Of a DNA stretch of 64,000 nt, positions 44,687 to 53,733 are shown one piece after another. The first letter of the stretch is position 1, and each line of letters starts with the position of its first letter. A program made the translations under genes and the position numbers. Source of the stretch: Microbulbifer sp. YPW16 (GTDB lineage: Bacteria > Pseudomonadota > Gammaproteobacteria > Pseudomonadales > Cellvibrionaceae). Where the stretch lies: contig NZ_CP089928.1 in the NCBI RefSeq assembly GCF_021290385.1, positions 2,836,501 through 2,900,500 of the forward strand. Reading direction: 5' to 3'. The notes beneath the pieces were generated by a model that saw nothing but the letters and a program-made list of their open reading frames with translations, was not told the DNA's origin and did no database searches.

Positions 44687-46132
44687 ATGAACGAAGAATA
44701 CGCCGCAGCGGAAGAAGAACTGCAGACCGAGGAGACCTCGCCCCTGCCGCACTCTGTAGAGGCGGAGCAGTCGGTGCTGGGCGGCCTGATGCTGGATTCC
44801 AGCCGCATCGATAGTGTGGCGGAGCAGCTGGGCGAGCAGGACTTTTTTGTCGCCAGTCACCGGGTGATCTTTGGCGTAATGACCCAGCTGGCGGACGCGG
44901 AACAGCCGCTGGACATCGTCACCCTGGCCGAGGCCCTGGCCAGTCGCGACCTGCTGGCAGACGTCGGCGGGCCTGCCTACCTGGCTGAACTGGCCGAGAA
45001 CACCCCCTCCGCGGCAAACATCGTCGCCTACGCCAAGATCGTGCGTGAGCGCTCGATGCTGCGCCAGCTGATTGCCGCTGCTGGCGAGATCAGTCGTACC
45101 AGCTTCAACCCCGGCGGCCTGGCCTCGGCGGACCTGCTGCAGATGGCCGAGCGCCGGGTGGCGGAAATTGCCGAGGGGCGGGCGAAGGACGGTGGCTTTG
45201 TCGGTGTCGACGCGCTGCTGAAAAAGACCGTCGAGCGGATCGACGAACTCTTCAAGACCGAGGGCGACCTCACCGGCCTGGGGACCGGCCTCACCGAACT
45301 TGACCAGCGCACCTCCGGCTGGCAGCCCGGCGAGCTGATCATCCTCGCCGCGCGCCCGTCCATGGGCAAGACCGCGCTGGCACTCAACTTTATCGAGACG
45401 GCGATGCTCAGCCAGGAGCGACCGACGCTCGTGTTCAGTATGGAGATGCCCTCCGACTCCCTGGTAATGCGGATGCTGTCCTCGATCGGGCGCATCGACC
45501 AGGGCCGTATCCGCAACGGCAAACTGCAGGAAGATGACTGGCCCAAGCTCTCCAGTGCGGTGCAGAAGATGAAGGGCAAGGCCCTGTATATCGATGACAC
45601 CCCCGCGCTGTCCCCCAGTGAGGTGCGGGCGCGGACCAAGCGCACCGTGCGCGATCACACCAACAAGCTGCTGCGGGAGAATCCGCAGATGAGCCGTGAG
45701 GACGCCGAGGCGAAGAGCCAGCCGGCCCTGATCATGCTGGATTACCTGCAGCTGATGCAGGTGAAGGGGGCCACCGAGGGGCGTACCCAGGAGATCTCGG
45801 AGATTTCCCGCTCCCTGAAAGGGCTGGCGAAAGAGTACGAATGCCCGGTCATCGCCCTGTCACAGCTGAACCGGGGTGTGGAGCAGCGCCCCAACAAACG
45901 GCCGATGAACTCTGACCTGCGGGAATCCGGTGCAATCGAGCAGGACGCGGACGTGATCCTGTTTATTTACCGCGACGAGTATTACAACGAGGACAGCCCC
46001 GACAAGGGGATGGCGGAGCTGATTATCGGCAAGCAGCGGAACGGCGAGATCGGCACCTGCCGCGCGGCCTTCGTGGGCAAGTACACGCGCTTCGACAACC
46101 TGGCGCCGGAGTATTACCAGGGCGACGACTGA
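44687..46132 (+). CDS. dnaB: Replicative DNA helicase DnaB
   Basis: 481 residues; no intein. N-terminal helical domain (about 20-120, PHSVEAEQSVLGGLMLD) and RecA-like C-terminal domain from about 195: Walker A ARPSMGKTALALN, Walker B ALIMLDYLQLMQV, and SRSLKGLAKEYECPVIALSQLNR followed by RDEYYNEDSPDKG. Hexameric helicase at the fork. Upstream there is a small dyad GTGAAC-CTG-GTTCAC at 44572-44586 that could be an operator, but I cannot connect it to a regulator. Confidence 0.97.
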   Translation: MNEEYAAAEEELQTEETSPLPHSVEAEQSVLGGLMLDSSRIDSVAEQLGEQDFFVASHRVIFGVMTQLADAEQPLDIVTLAEALASRDLLADVGGPAYLAELAENTPSAANIVAYAKIVRERSMLRQLIAAAGEISRTSFNPGGLASADLLQMAERRVAEIAEGRAKDGGFVGVDALLKKTVERIDELFKTEGDLTGLGTGLTELDQRTSGWQPGELIILAARPSMGKTALALNFIETAMLSQERPTLVFSMEMPSDSLVMRMLSSIGRIDQGRIRNGKLQEDDWPKLSSAVQKMKGKALYIDDTPALSPSEVRARTKRTVRDHTNKLLRENPQMSREDAEAKSQPALIMLDYLQLMQVKGATEGRTQEISEISRSLKGLAKEYECPVIALSQLNRGVEQRPNKRPMNSDLRESGAIEQDADVILFIYRDEYYNEDSPDKGMAELIIGKQRNGEIGTCRAAFVGKYTRFDNLAPEYYQGDD

Positions 46133-46161
46133 CGCCCCGTTTCCCCCTCCTGAAACAGAAA

Positions 46162-46183
46162 GGGCGATCCACCCGGATCGCCC
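46162..46183. terminator. Hairpin between convergent dnaB and DUF6515 genes
   Basis: GGGCGATCC-ACCC-GGATCGCCC, a perfect 9-bp stem lying 29 bases after the dnaB stop. The T run is better on the minus-strand side (TTTCTGTTTC) than on plus, so it may serve the minus-strand gene more. Confidence 0.6.
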
Positions 46184-46226
46184 CTGTCATATCCACAGCC
46201 GTAATCACCTGGCTGTGCGGTCTGCC

Positions 46227-46925
46227 CTATAACTGCACCACTACGTAGACCTCCTGGCCATCGCGCTGGGTGGGCATAAAGTACTGGTCGCCGTAGCGGT
46301 AGTACTGGACCCCGTTGATAATCTCCGCCGTGTAGCCTGTGGGCAGGCTGTCCAGGACTTCTCCCGGTGCGTAGCCAGTGCCACCCTTGACCGGCCCGCT
46401 GCCGCCTTTTATCGGGGCTGCGGGCACGGGTGGCACGGGTGGCGCGAGTGGCGCGGGTGCCGCTATATTGGCCCCGGCGGGCGGGGGGACAACCACATAG
46501 ACCCGGCGCGCGGGATGCCACTGGTAAAAGGCGTCGGCGTACTGGTAGAAGATCGCGCCACCGATTTCCACCCGCACGGCGCTGCCCGGCAGGGAGACCA
46601 CCGAGGCACCCAGGGGGGCGGAGACCACCACGTAACCGGCCGGACCGTGGCGGTAGAAATGGCCACCGTGGTAGTAGAAGGGCCTGCCACCGACACTCAG
46701 GTTGACAAAGCCATGGGGCAGTACCGGGAAGGTCAGCCCCAGCGAGATTCGCGGGCCGTGGCTGCCGCGCCAGTGGCGGGGGCCGTGGTGATGGCGCTTG
46801 AAGTGATGATGGCCGTAGCCGTGGCGCTCGTAGCCGGCGCCGCGGGCGTCGGCGGCGGGGGCAAACGCAAAGGCAGTCAGCACCACCACGGCGGCCACCC
46901 ATAGCGTCGTTTTCAACGATTTCAT
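46227..46925 (-). CDS. Secreted DUF6515-like protein A
   Basis: 232 residues. Signal peptide to about ADA-RG (residue 27); a His/Gly-rich stretch follows (GHHHFKRHHHGPRHWRGSHGP). The core repeats a short motif: FYYHGGHFYRHGPAGYVVVSAPLGASVVSLPGSAV, then GGAIFYQYADAFYQWHPA. After a Pro/Ala hinge (PLAPPVPPVPAAP) a C-terminal Tyr-rich strand domain ends VYVVVQL. The same core motif is in the protein at 52960, which flanks the polyamine cluster on the other side. Family function unknown; periplasmic or surface location is expected. Confidence 0.8.
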   Translation of the reverse strand: MKSLKTTLWVAAVVVLTAFAFAPAADARGAGYERHGYGHHHFKRHHHGPRHWRGSHGPRISLGLTFPVLPHGFVNLSVGGRPFYYHGGHFYRHGPAGYVVVSAPLGASVVSLPGSAVRVEIGGAIFYQYADAFYQWHPARRVYVVVPPPAGANIAAPAPLAPPVPPVPAAPIKGGSGPVKGGTGYAPGEVLDSLPTGYTAEIINGVQYYRYGDQYFMPTQRDGQEVYVVVQL

Positions 46926-47039
46926 GGCTTCTCCGGCGAAGCGAGTACTTACATTAGTTTAAATTTTAACCCCTTTCATTGGCCCGGCGCCATGGCCATT
47001 TGTTAAGAATTGTTGCCTGCTCCGCCCGGAAACCCCCGG

Positions 47040-47915
47040 TCACTGCCGGTTGCGCTGGACAATACCCATCAGTTTGTAGAGCAGTTGGGCGGCGGCGAAG
47101 TCATAGGCGTGGAAGCCCTCGATGGGGGCGAACTCGAGCAGGTCGAAACCAATGATCTCCCGCTGCCGGGCCACCGATTCGAACAGGTTCAGCGTCTGGT
47201 ACCAGCCGAGCCCCCCGGGGACCGGGGTGCCGGTGGAGGGGAAGACCGATGGGTCGATCCCGTCCACGTCCAGGGTAAAGAACACCCTGCTGGGAAAGTC
47301 CTCGGGCAGCGCAAACTCCTGGACATTGGCAGGTACCAGCTCGTGGGCATCCAGGTAGTGCACCCCGTACTTCTGTCGCGCCCCCATTTCCTCCTCGCAG
47401 TAGGCACGGATGCCCAGCTGGAACAGTGGCACACCGGCCTCCACCACCAGGCGCATGACACTGGCGTGGCTGTGCTTCTGGCCCTCGTAGCGGTCGCGCA
47501 GGTCGGCGTGGGCATCGATCTGGACCACGCCGAAATCCTCCACCCCTGCATCCAGCAGGCCCTTGATGACTCCCCAGGTGACAGAGTGCTCACCGCCAAT
47601 TCCTACCGGCATCTTGCCCAGTTCCAGCACCTCGCGGGTAGCGGCGGCAATGTTTTCCATCACCTGTTCCGGTGTGCCGGAAACATTCACCGGCGAGCGG
47701 GTATGGATGCCGAGCTCGCAGGGTGAGGAAAAATTATCAAAGGTTTCCAGCTGCCAGGAGGCCTCGAGGATCGATGCCGGCCCCTTGCCGGTACCGCCAC
47801 CGTAAGACACCGTTTCCTCATAGGGGATGGGGATAATATGGAACAGGGCATCCTCGGCGCGGGGCTGGTCGATCTCGGAGCCGAGGAAGATGGGGTAATC
47901 TTTGTCTGAAAGCAT
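47040..47915 (-). CDS. speB: Agmatinase
   Basis: 291 residues from ATG 47915 (AAGGGACGAG upstream); an open frame extends further but has no similarity. Hydrolyses agmatine to putrescine and urea with two Mn ions. Ureohydrolase signatures: GGEHSVTWG, QIDAHADLRD, and FTLDVDGIDPSVFPSTGTPVPGG. Last gene of the minus-strand polyamine cluster; it follows nspC after 73 bases. Confidence 0.93.
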   Translation of the reverse strand: MLSDKDYPIFLGSEIDQPRAEDALFHIIPIPYEETVSYGGGTGKGPASILEASWQLETFDNFSSPCELGIHTRSPVNVSGTPEQVMENIAAATREVLELGKMPVGIGGEHSVTWGVIKGLLDAGVEDFGVVQIDAHADLRDRYEGQKHSHASVMRLVVEAGVPLFQLGIRAYCEEEMGARQKYGVHYLDAHELVPANVQEFALPEDFPSRVFFTLDVDGIDPSVFPSTGTPVPGGLGWYQTLNLFESVARQREIIGFDLLEFAPIEGFHAYDFAAAQLLYKLMGIVQRNRQ

Positions 47916-47988
47916 TGTTGCTCGTCCCTTCGGGGCGGATTGGGTTAACGGGTTGCGCCGGGCTGGCCGGCCACCTGCGCACTGGCGG

Positions 47989-49182
47989 TCAGGAGAGGCG
48001 GCCCTTGAAGTCCTCATAGCCGAACTCCTTCACGATCTCCAGCGCGTCGGTAGACGAATTCCACAGCGCGATGGCTGGCAGTGGAATGCCGTTGAAAGTG
48101 TTGGTCTTGACCATGGTGTAGTACGCCATCTCCTCGAACACCAGCCGGTCGCCCACCTGCAGGGGCTCGGCGAAACTGTACTCGCCGATACTGTCGCCGG
48201 CCAGGCAACTCTGGCCGCCCAGCTTGTAGGTATGCGGCAGTTCCCCCGGGCGTGCCGCACCGGTGATGTCGGGTCGGTAGGGCATTTCCAGGGTGTCGGG
48301 CATATGGCAGGTGGCAGATACATCCAGGATTGCCTGGTCGACGCCGTTCCATGCCAGGTCCACTACCTCGCCCACCAGCACACCGGAAAACAGCGAGATG
48401 GCCTCGCCGGGCTCCAGGTAGACCTGCACGCCATGGCGTGCCGAGAAGGCCCGCACGGCATCCACCAGCGCATCCACCTGGTAGTCACCGCGGGTAATGT
48501 GGTGGCCGCCGCCGAAGTTGATCCACTCCATCCGGGGTATCAGCTCGCCGAACTTCTCCTCCACCGCGGCAATCGTGCGCGCCAGCGGGGCGAAATCCTG
48601 TTCACACAGGGTATGGAAGTGCAGGCCGCTGATACCGGCCAGGTCCTCGTCCTCGAACAGCGCACGCGGGATTCCCAGCCGCGAGCAGGGCGCGCAGGGA
48701 TCGTAGAGGGCGTTGGTGCCCTCGGAGTGCTCGGGGTTGATCCGCAGGCCGAAGCGTAGCTCCGGGCGCTGTTGTTGTGCCTCCAGGCACAGGGCACGGT
48801 AGCGCTTCCACTGGGAAAAGGAGTTAAAGATCACATGGTGGGCAATGCCAAGGATCTGGCGCAGCTCGTCCTCCTTGTAGCCGGCGCTGAAAACATGCAC
48901 CTCACGACCCTGGTCGCGACCGCCGTACTCCTCGTAACCGAGGCGCGCTTCGTGCAGGCCGCTGGCACAGGTGCCGCTCAGGTACTCGGCGATGAGATGC
49001 CCGGTGCGGAACATGGAGAAAGCCTTCAGCGCGGCCAGCACTCTGGCGCCGCTGCGTTCCTGCACATCGGCCAGCACAGCGAGGTTGTCCCGCAGTGCCG
49101 CCTCGTCCACCACGAAACAGGGGGAGGGAACCCGGGAGGGATCGAAATTACCGAAATAATCTTTGCGGGGCGTCAGGTCCAT
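47989..49182 (-). CDS. nspC: Carboxynorspermidine/carboxyspermidine decarboxylase
   Basis: 397 residues. PLP-dependent fold III decarboxylase related to DapDC. The PLP-binding Lys is in VLAALKAFSMF, followed by ASGLHEARLGYEEYGGR. GGGHHITRGDY and LEPGEAI are the phosphate- and PLP-ring-contacting parts. LDVSATCHMPDTLEMPYRP and GGQSCLAGD are specific to the NspC branch. It decarboxylates carboxyspermidine to spermidine or carboxynorspermidine to norspermidine. 81 bases downstream of the partner synthase gene. Confidence 0.94.
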   Translation of the reverse strand: MDLTPRKDYFGNFDPSRVPSPCFVVDEAALRDNLAVLADVQERSGARVLAALKAFSMFRTGHLIAEYLSGTCASGLHEARLGYEEYGGRDQGREVHVFSAGYKEDELRQILGIAHHVIFNSFSQWKRYRALCLEAQQQRPELRFGLRINPEHSEGTNALYDPCAPCSRLGIPRALFEDEDLAGISGLHFHTLCEQDFAPLARTIAAVEEKFGELIPRMEWINFGGGHHITRGDYQVDALVDAVRAFSARHGVQVYLEPGEAISLFSGVLVGEVVDLAWNGVDQAILDVSATCHMPDTLEMPYRPDITGAARPGELPHTYKLGGQSCLAGDSIGEYSFAEPLQVGDRLVFEEMAYYTMVKTNTFNGIPLPAIALWNSSTDALEIVKEFGYEDFKGRLS

Positions 49183-49263
49183 AGGTGCTCATTGTTACAT
49201 GCCGGGCGCCGCCCCCCTGTGACGGGGCGACAGCGGCGGTCCCGGCTGGTGTGTGGGAGGGCG

Positions 49264-50457
49264 TTACTGGAATGGCTCGTCCAGCCAGGTTTCCTGCCAG
49301 GGCAGGCCGTACTGGTTCAGGTCGTGCATAAAGGGATCCGGGTCCAGCTGTTCCAGGTTCCACACCCCGGGCTTCATCCATTTGCCCTCCAGCATCATCT
49401 TGGCACCGATCATTGCCGGTACACCGGTGGTGTAGGAAATGGCCTGGGATTTTACCTCCCGGTAACACTCCTGGTGGTCACAGATGTTGTAGACGTAGTA
49501 GATCTTTTCCTGGCCGTCCTTGTTGCCGCGGACGATATTGCCGATACAGGTCTTGCCCTTGGTCAGCGGTCCGAGGCTGGCCGGGTCGGGCAGCAGCGCC
49601 TTGAGGAACTGGATCGGCACAATCTCCTGGCCCTGGAACTCGATCGGCTCGATGCTGGTCATGCCCACGTTCTGCAGCACCTCCAGGTGCTTCAGGTAGC
49701 TGGCACCGAAGGTCATCCAGAAACGGGCGCGCTCGATCTCGGGGAAATGCTTCGAAAGCGACTCCAGCTCCTCGTGATAGAGCAGGTAGATGTCCTTCTC
49801 GCCAATGCCCGCAGGGAAGTCGAACACGCGCTTCTCTTCCATCGGCTTGGTGGTGATCCACTCGCCGTTTTCCCAGTAGCGGCCGTTGGCGGTGATCTCG
49901 CGGATATTGATCTCGGGGTTGAAGTTGGTCGCAAACGGCAGGCCGTGGTCACCGGCGTTGCAGTCGATGATGTCCAGCGTCTTGATGCGGTCAAAATGGT
50001 GTTTTTTTGCATAGGCGGTAAACACACTGGTGACGCCGGGATCAAAACCGCTGCCCAGCAAGGCCATCAGGCCGGCCTTCTCGAATTTTTCCTGGTAGGC
50101 CCATTGCCACTTGTACTCGAACTTGGCCTCCTCGGGTGGTTCGTAGTTGGCGGTGTCCAGGTAGTGCACGCCGGTTTCCAGGCAGGCATCCATGATATGC
50201 AGGTCCTGGTAGGGCAATGCAACGTTGATCACCATGTCCGGCTTGACCTTCTCGATCAGGGCGACCATTTCCTTCACGTTGTCCGCATCTACCTCTGCAG
50301 TATCAATCTTGCGCGGCAGCATCCCGGCTATCTTGTCGCACTTGCTCTTGGTGCGACTGGCGAGGGTGATGTGCTCGAACACTTCCTCGACCTGGGCGCA
50401 CTTGTGTGCCACTACCTGGCCGACGCCGCCGGCGCCGACAATCAATACGTTGGCCAT
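49264..50457 (-). CDS. Carboxynorspermidine/carboxyspermidine synthase (saccharopine dehydrogenase fold)
   Basis: 397 residues. NADPH-dependent reductive condensation of aspartate semialdehyde with a diamine, giving carboxyspermidine from putrescine or carboxynorspermidine from 1,3-diaminopropane. The N-terminal Rossmann motif is ANVLIVGAGGVGQVVAHKCA; GSGFDPGVTSVFTAYA is the family core. The surrounding speA and speB genes supply putrescine, so carboxyspermidine is the expected product here. Partner of nspC. Confidence 0.92.
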   Translation of the reverse strand: MANVLIVGAGGVGQVVAHKCAQVEEVFEHITLASRTKSKCDKIAGMLPRKIDTAEVDADNVKEMVALIEKVKPDMVINVALPYQDLHIMDACLETGVHYLDTANYEPPEEAKFEYKWQWAYQEKFEKAGLMALLGSGFDPGVTSVFTAYAKKHHFDRIKTLDIIDCNAGDHGLPFATNFNPEINIREITANGRYWENGEWITTKPMEEKRVFDFPAGIGEKDIYLLYHEELESLSKHFPEIERARFWMTFGASYLKHLEVLQNVGMTSIEPIEFQGQEIVPIQFLKALLPDPASLGPLTKGKTCIGNIVRGNKDGQEKIYYVYNICDHQECYREVKSQAISYTTGVPAMIGAKMMLEGKWMKPGVWNLEQLDPDPFMHDLNQYGLPWQETWLDEPFQ

Positions 50458-50602
50458 GCAAATCCTCCGTTAATTTCCGTGCCCGGGTAAGGGTAATTGT
50501 TCTGGTAGCCCGCTACCCGGTTACTAAAAAAGGCCTTAATTCAGGGAGCGCCCGGGGTTATTTCCCCGGCGGCGCCCATGGCTATTTTCAAAAGCCCCGT
50601 GG

Positions 50603-52525
50603 CTATTTCTCAAAATAGGTATAACCGCTCATGCTGGCGGTATAAGTGTGCAGTATCTGCTTGCGCTGTTGCGGGCTGATGCGGCCGTCCTTGACTGCCT
50701 TTTCCGCCAGCTTGCGGAACCGTTCGAACATGTCCTGCGGGCGGTACTCAACGTAGCTCAGCACATCGGCAATGCTGTCACCCTGTATTTCGCGGTTGTA
50801 ATCGACGCTGCCGTCGCCGTTGATCCGTACATTAACCACATTGGTGTCGCCGAACAGGTTGTGCAGGTCGCCGAGGGTTTCCTGGTAGGCGCCCACGAGG
50901 AAGGCGCCCAGGATATAGTCCTCGCCGTCTTTCAGGGGGTGCAGCGGCAGGGTTTTCTGTTCTTCCTGGCGGCCGATAAAGCGGTCGATCTTGCCGTCGC
51001 AGTCACAGGTGATATCCGCGATGATCGCCGAGCGGGTAGGCGCCTCATCGTGGCGATGAATCGGTACGACCGGGAAGACCTGGTCGATGGCCCACATGTC
51101 CGGCAGTGACTGGAACACACTCACATTGGCGTAATAGATATCAGACAGCACCTCGGGTAGCGCCTGCAGGTCCACCGGGATTTCCTCGGCCTCGTCGAGC
51201 AGGGCGCGAATTTTCTGCGCCGCCTGCAGGAACAGGTTCTCCGCGTTGGCGCGCTCGCGCAGGCTCACCTGCCCGTGCAGATAGAGCGAGCGCACTTCAT
51301 CGCGGTAGTACAGGGCATCGTTATAACTCTCCTGCAGGTTCTTTGCGGTCACATTGTTAGCCGCATCCTGGAGATAACGCAGCATCGGGTGGTCGTCTTC
51401 GGTGATTTTCGTGTGTTCCAGTTCCACCGGCTCAAAGCGGGTGGTGTCGAGGATGTCGAAAAGCAGTACCGAGGAGTAGGCCACGGTGGCGCGGCCCGAT
51501 TCGGTAATGATCACCGGGTGGGCCACGCCCTCGCTGTCCAGGGTGCCCATGATCGCTTCCACCACATCCACGCAGTACTCGTCGAGGGAGTAATTCTTGC
51601 TGTGCGTGTAGTTGGTCTTGGAGCCGTCATAGTCCACTGCCAGGCCTCCGCCCAGGTCCAGGTAGCCCATCGCGGCGCCTTCTTCCACCAGGTCCGCATA
51701 ATAGCGGCACGCTTCCAGAACGCCGGTGCGAATGTCGCGGATGTTCGGTACCTGTGAACCCAGGTGGTAGTGCAGCAGCTTGAGGCAGTCGAGCATATCG
51801 TGGTGGCGCAACTGGTCCACCATGGCGATCAGGTCGTTACTGCCCAGGCCGAAAATACTGCGGTCGCCACTGGTGGCATTCCAGTAACCGCCCACCTTGG
51901 AGGCCAGCTTGATGCGCACGCCGATATTGGGGCGCACCTGCTCCCGTTCGGCGCAGGCGATAATGGTGGCCACTTCCGATGGTGTCTCCACCACAAAAAA
52001 TACCTGCACGCCCAGGCGCTGTGCCTGCAGGCCCAGATTGATAAATTCCTCATCCTTGTAGCCGTTGCAGACAATCAGGGACTCGGTATTGTCGAGTGTC
52101 GACAGCGCCGCAATCAGCTCAGCCTTGCTGCCCGCCTCCAGGCCATGATTGAACGGGCTGCCAGCGCGTGCAATTTCCTCGATCACCTGGCACTGCTGGT
52201 TCACCTTGATCGGGAAGACGCCACGGAACACATTGTTGTAGCCGCACTGCTCGATGGCCCGTGCGAAGGACGTGTTGATCAGCGCAACCTGGGCGTCCAG
52301 CAGGTTTTCGATGCGCAAAAGCAGCGGCATGCCCAGGCCGCGCTCCATGGCGCCCCGTGCAATTTCCAGCATGGACACGGACTGCGTGTTGCCATCAGTA
52401 GTGGGTGCCTGCGCGGTAATCTCGCCTGCCTCGTTAAGGTCGAAATATCCTGCCCCCCAGTTGCGGATACCATACAGGTCCGCGGAATCTTCCCGGGTCC
52501 AGTCTATTATCTGCTGCTGCTTCAT
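50603..52525 (-). CDS. speA: Biosynthetic arginine decarboxylase
   Basis: 640 residues. PLP fold III enzyme that turns arginine to agmatine. VFPIKVNQQCQVIEEI carries the PLP Lys; EAGSKAELIAAL, GGGLAVDYDGSKTN and ITESGRATVAYSS are conserved. The C-terminal domain contains CDCDGKIDRFI and VGAYQETLGDLHNLFGD, typical of SpeA. The start is MKQQQIIDWTREDS. First gene of the polyamine cluster; a terminator-like hairpin lies about 80 bases before the start codon (52601-52624). Confidence 0.95.
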   Translation of the reverse strand: MKQQQIIDWTREDSADLYGIRNWGAGYFDLNEAGEITAQAPTTDGNTQSVSMLEIARGAMERGLGMPLLLRIENLLDAQVALINTSFARAIEQCGYNNVFRGVFPIKVNQQCQVIEEIARAGSPFNHGLEAGSKAELIAALSTLDNTESLIVCNGYKDEEFINLGLQAQRLGVQVFFVVETPSEVATIIACAEREQVRPNIGVRIKLASKVGGYWNATSGDRSIFGLGSNDLIAMVDQLRHHDMLDCLKLLHYHLGSQVPNIRDIRTGVLEACRYYADLVEEGAAMGYLDLGGGLAVDYDGSKTNYTHSKNYSLDEYCVDVVEAIMGTLDSEGVAHPVIITESGRATVAYSSVLLFDILDTTRFEPVELEHTKITEDDHPMLRYLQDAANNVTAKNLQESYNDALYYRDEVRSLYLHGQVSLRERANAENLFLQAAQKIRALLDEAEEIPVDLQALPEVLSDIYYANVSVFQSLPDMWAIDQVFPVVPIHRHDEAPTRSAIIADITCDCDGKIDRFIGRQEEQKTLPLHPLKDGEDYILGAFLVGAYQETLGDLHNLFGDTNVVNVRINGDGSVDYNREIQGDSIADVLSYVEYRPQDMFERFRKLAEKAVKDGRISPQQRKQILHTYTASMSGYTYFEK

Positions 52526-52905
52526 GGCGTCTTATCTGTTGCGTTTGTTCGGGCGCGAATCTTGGGCCCATCGCTTTCCGAAAGCAATAACTATAGATTC
52601 AAAAAAACCGCTTTTTTACAGCGGAAAAATTAAATTTTTATTCGGTTTTTTCGCGGCCGGTTTTGTCGGCGTGAAAAGCTTTCCCTGGAGGAGCCTGGAT
52701 AGGCTCCATGCTGCCCGGTTTGCGCGCACAGGAGCGTGAAACACAGCGCACTTCGGCAAGCTGCCGGCATCTTTTCGCCGGGCTGCGGGTCGCCGACAAG
52801 AAATGAATGAAGTTTCAGTTTTGTGGCGCTGGTTACTTTATGGCGCCGGGCAAATTAATGCCGGGAGGGATCGGTGACTGGATTGGTAGGGGCAGCGGGC
52901 AGGCA
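52526..52905. other. Leader and promoter region of speA
   Basis: 380 bases upstream of speA with an AT-rich core at 52585-52650. It includes a possible -10 element (TATAGT on minus, near 52592-52597) with no good -35, and the leader hairpin listed separately. The distal half (52660-52900) shows no gene and no clear motif. Confidence 0.5.
52601..52624 (-). terminator. Terminator-like hairpin upstream of speA
   Basis: On the minus strand CCGCT, 7 bases, AGCGG, then seven T. The 5-bp stem is short, but the T tract is good. It lies between any distal speA promoter and the gene and could act as an attenuator, or it may end an unseen upstream transcript. Confidence 0.4.
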
Positions 52906-52929
52906 TAAAAAAGCGGCCCGGGGGCCGCT
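52906..52929 (-). terminator. Intrinsic terminator after DUF6515-like gene B
   Basis: On the minus strand AGCGGCC-CCCG-GGCCGCT followed by TTTTTT. It is about 31 bases after the stop codon of the gene at 52960. Confidence 0.88.
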
Positions 52930-52959
52930 ACAGGTCTGCTGATGGAGTCGCCTGGGGGA

Positions 52960-53733
52960 TCAATAGAACCCGGGGTTCTCGACAATCCGGTAACCGCGGT
53001 GTCTGTGATCCCAGACGTAATAAGTGTCATAGGCCACGTAGTAATTGAGCCCGCCGAAGGTCAGGGAAATCGCTGTGCCGGGCAGGCTGGTGACCACCGC
53101 GCCGATGGGCGGGCGGGCCACTACATAGCCGTGATCGTGGCGACGATAGAAGATCCCGTCACTGTAGAAGAAGCCGATGCCACCCAGGCTGATGCGAACA
53201 TAGTTGCGCGGCAGGTGGCGCCAGCGGTAACCGTAGTGGTAGTGTGACGGGCGCCAGTGGTGGCGGTGCTTGCGATAGTGGCGCTTGGTGTAATAGCGGT
53301 CCTTGTAATGGCGCTCTTTGTAGTGGCGTTTCTTCCAGTGCTTACGCTCGTGTTTCTTCCAGTGCTTGCGCTCGTGTTTTTTCCAGTGCTTGTCGTGTCC
53401 GCGTCCCGGGTGGCCATCGTGGCCCCTGCCGGTATGCTTGTAGCGATCACCGTGGCCCCGGCGATCGCCGTCGTAATCACCCCGGCCGCGACCCCGGCGA
53501 TCACCGTCGTAGTCACCGCGGTCATGACGCTTGCGCTTGTGGTCACCGCGGCGCTTGCCGTGGTCCTCACGCTCGGCGCGGCGGTGCTTGCGCATGGCGT
53601 CGTCAAAGGCCGACCCGGACAGCTGGGAGTCTTTCTGGTAACCGCGGAAACCGCTACGGCCTTCCCGGTCAGCAAACGCCGGGCCCGCCAGAAGCAGGCT
53701 GGTGGCTGCGATTACAGTAATCAGTTTTTTCAT
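52960..53733 (-). CDS. Secreted DUF6515-like protein B with His/Lys-rich repeat domain
   Basis: 257 residues from ATG 53733, with GGAG 8 bases upstream. Signal peptide MKKLITVIAATSLLLAGPAFA. Residues 45-165 are extremely basic with two sets of short repeats: DYDGDRRGRGRG and DYDGDRRGHGDR; then KHWKKHER repeated, grading into KRHYKERHYKDRYYTKRHYRK. The C-terminal part repeats the motif of protein A: IGFFYSDGIFYRRHDHGYVVARPP and GAVVTSLPGTAISLTFGGLNYYVAYDTYYVWD. The His density suggests metal or polyanion binding, but that is inference. Confidence 0.8.
   Translation of the reverse strand: MKKLITVIAATSLLLAGPAFADREGRSGFRGYQKDSQLSGSAFDDAMRKHRRAEREDHGKRRGDHKRKRHDRGDYDGDRRGRGRGDYDGDRRGHGDRYKHTGRGHDGHPGRGHDKHWKKHERKHWKKHERKHWKKRHYKERHYKDRYYTKRHYRKHRHHWRPSHYHYGYRWRHLPRNYVRISLGGIGFFYSDGIFYRRHDHGYVVARPPIGAVVTSLPGTAISLTFGGLNYYVAYDTYYVWDHRHRGYRIVENPGFY

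Noticed and set aside
48772-50490. 572-codon open frame on the plus strand
   Set aside because: It lies antisense to nspC and the carboxyspermidine synthase gene, has no family motif and no ribosome site. Long antisense frames are expected in GC-rich codon usage.
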